DNA from: Paenibacillus montanisoli
Lineage (GTDB): Bacteria > Bacillota > Bacilli > Paenibacillales > Paenibacillaceae
Assembly: GCF_003268025.1 (NCBI RefSeq)
Contig: NZ_QLUW01000002.1
Location: 496,001 to 560,000 of the forward strand
Direction of reading: 5' to 3'
DNA length: 64,000 bases
In this document: one piece after another, positions 60,636 to 64,000 of the stretch
How positions within the stretch are numbered: the first letter of the stretch is position 1
How the letters are laid out: the number at the start of each line of letters is the position of its first letter
Made by a program: the position numbers and the translations under genes
The notes under the pieces: generated by a model
What the model was told of the DNA's origin: nothing
Databases searched by the model: none
Seen by the model: the letters and a program-made list of their open reading frames with translations, nothing else

Positions 60636-60727
60636 GCCGAGCCTCCCCTCACACAGCAAGTACATTTTAGCCTATGTCGTGTCCAAAAAAAAGATGATTT
60701 GTTTTCTCTTACCTTTAAGGGGACTCG

Positions 60728-60885
60728 GCTCAACTAATCTGCCTGTTAGCTTAACAAAACAAAGGAGCAGTTGCCTTGGCAATCTGCTCCTTCTGTCGTT
60801 GAACTATCGTGCCCGTTAGCGGAACAGGCCACCGAATATGTCGGCAGCCTCAACTTGGTCATTATTTAGTTATCGTTTCACGTTA
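60728..60885. repeat. CCCGTTAG-family repeat, double composite unit
   Basis: Three cores (ATCTGCCTGTTAGC, AACTATCGTGCCCGTTAGC, TTATCGTTTCACGTTAG) alternate with two hairpins: AGGAGCAG/CTGCTCCT and GGCCACCGA/TCGGCAGCC. This shows the unit is built as core-hairpin-core with cores in direct orientation. Confidence 0.78.
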
Positions 60886-60900
60886 GTATGCGAACACAAG

Positions 60901-61137
60901 TTAAGATGTAAGTAGTATCGTATATCCTAATTCACCATAATAGTTAACTCTTCTTTGAAATTTTAATAATTCACTTGCATTACGTTCTAAAGAGTACATA
61001 TCCAAAATCAATGTTTTTTCAGTACTATTGGGGTTGTTTTCATCAAAGTGTTTTATTATTTCATCCAGCACTTTATCACCATCAACTTCTACAAGTATGC
61101 CGTAAAATCCGTCATACAACTTCCATTTTTGATTCAT
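60901..61137 (-). CDS. Uncharacterised small protein
   Basis: 78 residues from ATG 61137 with AGGCGG 7 nt upstream; a GTG at 61188 would add 17 residues but lacks a site. Contents: WKLYDGFYGILVEVDGDKVL and TLILDMYSLERNASELLKFQ. No signal or membrane segment. Looks like an immunity-type or ORFan protein; not recognised. Confidence 0.62.
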   Translation of the reverse strand: MNQKWKLYDGFYGILVEVDGDKVLDEIIKHFDENNPNSTEKTLILDMYSLERNASELLKFQRRVNYYGELGYTILLTS

Positions 61138-61193
61138 ATCGCATCCGCCTAAATCTAAGATTCTTTGGTAAGGACTTATTTTTGTCACTCTAA

Positions 61194-61222
61194 ATTAAGC
61201 ATTGTGCCTGCTAGTTCAATCA
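61194..61222. repeat. CCCGTTAG-family repeat, single core
   Basis: AAGCATTGTGCCTGCTAGTTC, a diverged core 6 nt beyond the stop of the 49-residue gene. Confidence 0.55.
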
Positions 61223-61227
61223 ACGAA

Positions 61228-61377
61228 TCAATCTTTTTTATCTTTATGTATCTTAATTATAATGTCAAGCCTTTCAATAATTTGTCTATCATTCTTTAAA
61301 TGTTTCATCATCATAGAATCGATTCTAAGTACACCTAGAACTAAAATTATGCACACAATAACAATAAAGATGGTCAT
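61228..61377 (-). CDS. 49-residue membrane protein
   Basis: Translated by hand. GGAGGGG lies 4 nt before ATG 61377. The product begins MTIFIVIVCIILVLGVLRID, a single membrane helix, and continues with a charged helical tail (KNDRQIIERLDIIIKIHKD). The strong ribosome site and tidy repeat-bounded frame support a real gene. Function unknown. Confidence 0.68.
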   Translation of the reverse strand: MTIFIVIVCIILVLGVLRIDSMMMKHLKNDRQIIERLDIIIKIHKDKKD

Positions 61378-61434
61378 AATTCCCCTCCATTTACGTTGTA
61401 CGTCAAGCTAACGTATCCATTTGTTTTAGAGCAA

Positions 61435-61629
61435 TCATCGTTTCTTTTTTAAGGCATCAATAAGTTTGATTAACAATGTGATTATCAAAGAACACTGTAT
61501 TGAAATAACCATTCCAATCATTAACAAAAGACCGCTATCCCCAGAGGGGCTGAAAACTATCGCTAGTCCATAAAAAGTAATTACTGTTCCGAAAATGACA
61601 AGAAGAAAAGTTGAAATCCATTTGGCCAT
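61435..61629 (-). CDS. Two-helix small membrane protein
   Basis: 64 residues, GAGGGGG about 10 nt before ATG. Two membrane segments (FLLVIFGTVITFYGLAIVF and LLLMIGMVISIQCSLIITLL) with a short SPSGDSG loop and a basic tail ALKKKR. Not recognised. Confidence 0.68.
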   Translation of the reverse strand: MAKWISTFLLVIFGTVITFYGLAIVFSPSGDSGLLLMIGMVISIQCSLIITLLIKLIDALKKKR

Positions 61630-61718
61630 GAATGCATGTCCCCCTCAAAGCTAGTTTGTTGAGCTAACCCTTAGTTAGCTTACCTTAAATATAGATATGT
61701 TTAGTAGGGTATTTGCTC

Positions 61719-61796
61719 CTAAACTGCTCCGTTAGCTGAACAGGCCACCGTTAATGTCGGCAGCCTGTGCTATCGTGCCCGTTAGCGCAAAAATGG
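61719..61796. repeat. CCCGTTAG-family repeat, composite unit
   Basis: Left core AAACTGCTCCGTTAGCTGAA, hairpin arms CAGGCcaCCG and CGGCAGCCTG, right core GCTATCGTGCCCGTTAGC. Confidence 0.75.
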
Positions 61797-61815
61797 CTAA
61801 GCTATATATTCATTA

Positions 61816-62766
61816 TTATTTATCTGGTATTTGTATAATATGCTCTTCTAATACACCGTCCGTAATAGCTGCGCTTTTGTATCGAATAGTCCACATTTCC
61901 GACTTCTCATCATATTTCAGTTCTTTTATAACTAAGATGTTAATATCCAAAATGTCCTTATTCATGAGAGCTTTACGTATTACTTCGTCTTGAGCAAGTA
62001 TTGCTTTTACAGGTTTTTGTACTTCGGAAATCGTTACCTTTGATGCCCCTCCCTGGCCTGGATAAGAAGTCTCTATGCTGCCTTTAAACCAAACTTGAAC
62101 ATTCTGCCCAACCCTTATATCTGGAGGAATATTTGAAACCCATATTGCATCATAGAACTCTTCTCTTGTTTCATTTATTTCTCTACTTATTGGATTAACG
62201 ACTAAGGCTCTTTGATTTTCAATCTTTGTTATATACCCAACCAATTCAGGATTAACGCTTTCTTGCTGAACGACATAGGAAAGCAAGTCGGGATTAATGT
62301 ACTTTTGAATTTCAGATTTGGCTTCTTCTACGTCCGTTTCAGGAAGCGTAATGACTACTCTGTTATTCATCGTATCAAGACCAGAGGAGTCCAAATTTAG
62401 TTTGTCAAAAAGTTTGAGATCAATCAGTTTCTGTTGCGCTTTTTGCAGCTCCTCTATTGAATGTGCGACATTGACTGTCTGGTAAGTTCCTGCTTTATAT
62501 CGATCCGCAAGTAAGCGTTCAATTTTATCGTCAAGTCCTACAATGTTAATGTAGACTTTACCTTCTTTTAAATAAATATCACTATTCGCAATATGATTAT
62601 CATCAAGAAATTGACGCACCTCGTTTGGATCATTGTTTGGATTCATTGTGCCGTTACCTTTGTAGGCACTCTCAGCACTACTGCTTGATCCCATTCGCGC
62701 ACCACAACCCGAGAACAGAACTGCTAATAAACTTAAAATAAATAAAGCCATAATAGATCTTTTCAT
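61816..62766 (-). CDS. DUF3221-containing lipoprotein
   Basis: 316 residues. Lipobox FSGC at about residue 21. N-terminal domain of alpha/beta type (EVRQFLDDNHIANSDIYLKEGK, IEELQKAQQKLIDLKLFD). From residue 175 a DUF3221 domain: GYITKIENQRALVVNP, IRVGQNVQVWFKGSIETSYPGQ. The C-terminal 80 residues form another small domain. Related in its DUF3221 part to the lipoprotein at 55.2 kb. Function unknown. Confidence 0.83.
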   Translation of the reverse strand: MKRSIMALFILSLLAVLFSGCGARMGSSSSAESAYKGNGTMNPNNDPNEVRQFLDDNHIANSDIYLKEGKVYINIVGLDDKIERLLADRYKAGTYQTVNVAHSIEELQKAQQKLIDLKLFDKLNLDSSGLDTMNNRVVITLPETDVEEAKSEIQKYINPDLLSYVVQQESVNPELVGYITKIENQRALVVNPISREINETREEFYDAIWVSNIPPDIRVGQNVQVWFKGSIETSYPGQGGASKVTISEVQKPVKAILAQDEVIRKALMNKDILDINILVIKELKYDEKSEMWTIRYKSAAITDGVLEEHIIQIPDK

Positions 62767-62879
62767 TATTCGTAACCAACTCCTTTCGCGTCCAGAAGAC
62801 TTCGCCTCATACTCTATCCCTTGTTTGTAAAAAATACCCTCAATGTTAAGTTAGACGTAAGAATTGTAAATGGAGTTGC

Positions 62880-62974
62880 GTTAATGTGCCCGCTAGCGTA
62901 ATGAAGGCAGCCGAATCATTCGTTCGGCTGCCATCAAGTTGTTTTCTGAGCTATCGTGCCCGTTAGTTGAATCC
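62880..62974. repeat. CCCGTTAG-family repeat, composite unit
   Basis: Left core AATGTGCCCGCTAGCGTAATG, hairpin arms GGCAGCCGAA and TTCGGCTGCC, right core GAGCTATCGTGCCCGTTAGT. Complete and well conserved. Confidence 0.78.
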
Positions 62975-63031
62975 GCAATCAGTAAACAATACTTCAAATA
63001 ACATTTAAAGGTTCATTAGCATTACCCAAGC

Positions 63032-63493
63032 CTAACGCAATGATAAATTTAAACTGTCTTGTACAGCATTTAACAAAGCTTCAGCCTGAAGTTCCTTTCC
63101 AATATAAACTCCTTTGTCAGTCAAATGGTGATAACCGCCACCATGACCTCTTTTGGTAGGATAAACGACGTACCCCTCATCCTTCGTCCAATTAATTACG
63201 ATTAATTTCTTACCTCTCGTTGCAGCAGACCAATTCTTGCCGCCTAACTTACCCACTAATGGATTATCATCTTTTGCAGGGTATGCAGGCGGTTCCTTGG
63301 CAAAACAATTATTTAACGTTCTTATTACTGCTCGAAATAACTCCTCTTTTAAGAAAGGCAGAGGAATACTTTCAACAATATCTATCAAAACAACGCCTAA
63401 CTTCTCATGCCATCCATTTGGCACAAGAGTGGCTTCATTTCTCTTTACATCACAATAAAGATGGATATGCCTAAATAGAAGGCTCCTATCCAT
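63032..63493 (-). CDS. Uncharacterised protein
   Basis: 153 residues from ATG 63493 (AAGGGGG 6 nt upstream). Contents: LFRHIHLYCDVKRNEATLV, VLIDIVESIPLPFLKEELFRAVIRTLNNCF, KNWSAATRGKKLIVINWTKDEGYVVYPTKRGHGGGYHHL. It may be a small nuclease- or toxin-related protein, but no family is recognised. AT-rich. Confidence 0.7.
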   Translation of the reverse strand: MDRSLLFRHIHLYCDVKRNEATLVPNGWHEKLGVVLIDIVESIPLPFLKEELFRAVIRTLNNCFAKEPPAYPAKDDNPLVGKLGGKNWSAATRGKKLIVINWTKDEGYVVYPTKRGHGGGYHHLTDKGVYIGKELQAEALLNAVQDSLNLSLR

Positions 63494-63608
63494 ATGTTGC
63501 CCCCTTCCCAATAATCGGTTTACCCAATCTATGATGGCTCGCAGAATATCAACTCCTGCCCTGAAAACAGTAATATCACATTAATTTATTAAACACATAT
63601 TGGAATTA

Positions 63609-63694
63609 TCCTGCCCGTTACTTCAATGAAACAAGGAGTAGCTGCCGCTGGCAAACTACTCCTTTTCGTTCAGCTATCGTTCTCCGCTAGCACA
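63609..63694. repeat. CCCGTTAG-family repeat, composite unit
   Basis: Left core ATCCTGCCCGTTACTTCAATG, hairpin arms AAGGAGTAG and CTACTCCTT, right core CAGCTATCGTTCTCCGCTAGC. Rightmost copy in the window. Confidence 0.72.
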
Positions 63695-63808
63695 AGAGTT
63701 ACACCATTAAGAACTGCCTGATCTACTTCATCTAACTTGTAGGTTATTTTGATCTCTACAACTATTTATTGTAGGAACTCATTGCTACATGTGACTTCGC
63801 AAGTCATT

Positions 63809-64000
63809 CTAAAGAAGAAATTTAATTTCTTCACAATCTGATCTAATAAAGAGGCTGTCTGATTTGTATGTCATTCCTGGTGCTTTTACTTCCCACCCCA
63901 AAATGTAGTCTCCGAGGACATTAGGGAATTCTAGCCAAAAACATTCCACATAAAATTTAATATCTTCCCATATTGGAGTTAATTTAGAAGTTATGGACCA
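63809..64000 (-). CDS. C-terminal part of an uncharacterised protein (start beyond window)
   Basis: Hand translation gives 63 residues open to the edge: it includes IWEDIKFYVECFWLEFPNVLG and GWEVKAPGMTYKSDSLFI before TAG at 63809. Acid and aromatic rich. No family recognised; its good codon usage and lack of stops over 190 nt support it. Confidence 0.55.
   Translation of the reverse strand, partial: WSITSKLTPIWEDIKFYVECFWLEFPNVLGDYILGWEVKAPGMTYKSDSLFIRSDCEEIKFLL

Noticed and set aside
49020..63694. Integron cassette array with attC sites
   Set aside because: The zone of small same-strand genes split by repeats looks like one, but the cores are in direct orientation, lack the inverted RYYYAAC/GTTRRRY ends of attC, and no integrase gene is seen.
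49020..63694. CRISPR array
   Set aside because: Repeats are spaced by genes and by hairpins of varied length, not by regular spacers, and no cas genes are present.

Overview
The window reads like a chromosomal segment of a Paenibacillaceae-type Firmicute (Paenibacillus or Cohnella-like). The pointers are strong AGGAGG-type ribosome sites, TTG and GTG starts, YesM/YesN two-component systems beside LplABC-type carbohydrate transporters, SIMPL and DUF3221 proteins, and a T-box leader. No rRNA, tRNA, CRISPR array, intact insertion sequence or phage module was seen. The species is inferred, not proven.

Layout. 1-22 kb (GC-rich) is a patchwork of short units: a MarR repressor with a drug exporter; AraC with a metallo-hydrolase; a PhyH dioxygenase coupled to a DUF1450 protein; a LysM/HEAT protein; an Rrf2 regulator next to a one-domain flavoprotein; acetyltransferases; an erythromycin-esterase-like protein; two kinase/acetyltransferase-type resistance homologues; a DeoR regulator overlapping a MurA paralogue with Asp at the catalytic Cys site; TagA; and an FtsH-like protease. 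22-37 kb is a minus-strand glycan-use locus: response regulator, sensor kinase, solute-binding lipoprotein, two permeases, second solute-binding lipoprotein, then GH35, a GH141-like beta-helix protein and GH29 fucosidase. Internal terminators divide it. No ATPase gene is present, so a shared MsmX-type ATPase is inferred. 37.4-42.5 kb is a tightly coupled six-gene operon: a solute-binding fold without a signal peptide, two class III CoA-transferases, a COG3618-type lactonase, a sugar mutarotase and a MaoC hydratase. It diverges from a FadR-type regulator, and the gap between them carries two identical 11-bp palindromes.

43.5-46.2 kb holds household-like genes (RNase H fold, HTH, FadH-like SDR, a ParB-like protein). 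After the strong terminator at 46.2 kb the DNA becomes visibly AT-rich. From 49 kb to the right edge it holds mostly small minus-strand genes (lipoproteins, tiny membrane proteins, acetyltransferases). These are separated by about 15 intergenic repeats built on the core CCCGTTAG flanking variable hairpins. Inside this zone an isoleucine-type T-box leader precedes a GNAT fragment and a full GNAT gene rather than a tRNA synthetase gene.

How the parts may work together (inference): the lipoproteins and permeases import a fucosylated galactoside, the three glycosidases remove fucose and galactose, and the mutarotase and lactonase next door could handle a deoxy-sugar such as L-fucose or L-rhamnose in unphosphorylated form. 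What the two CoA-transferases and the signal-less binding protein do there is unknown, and that is the most interesting metabolic question in the window.
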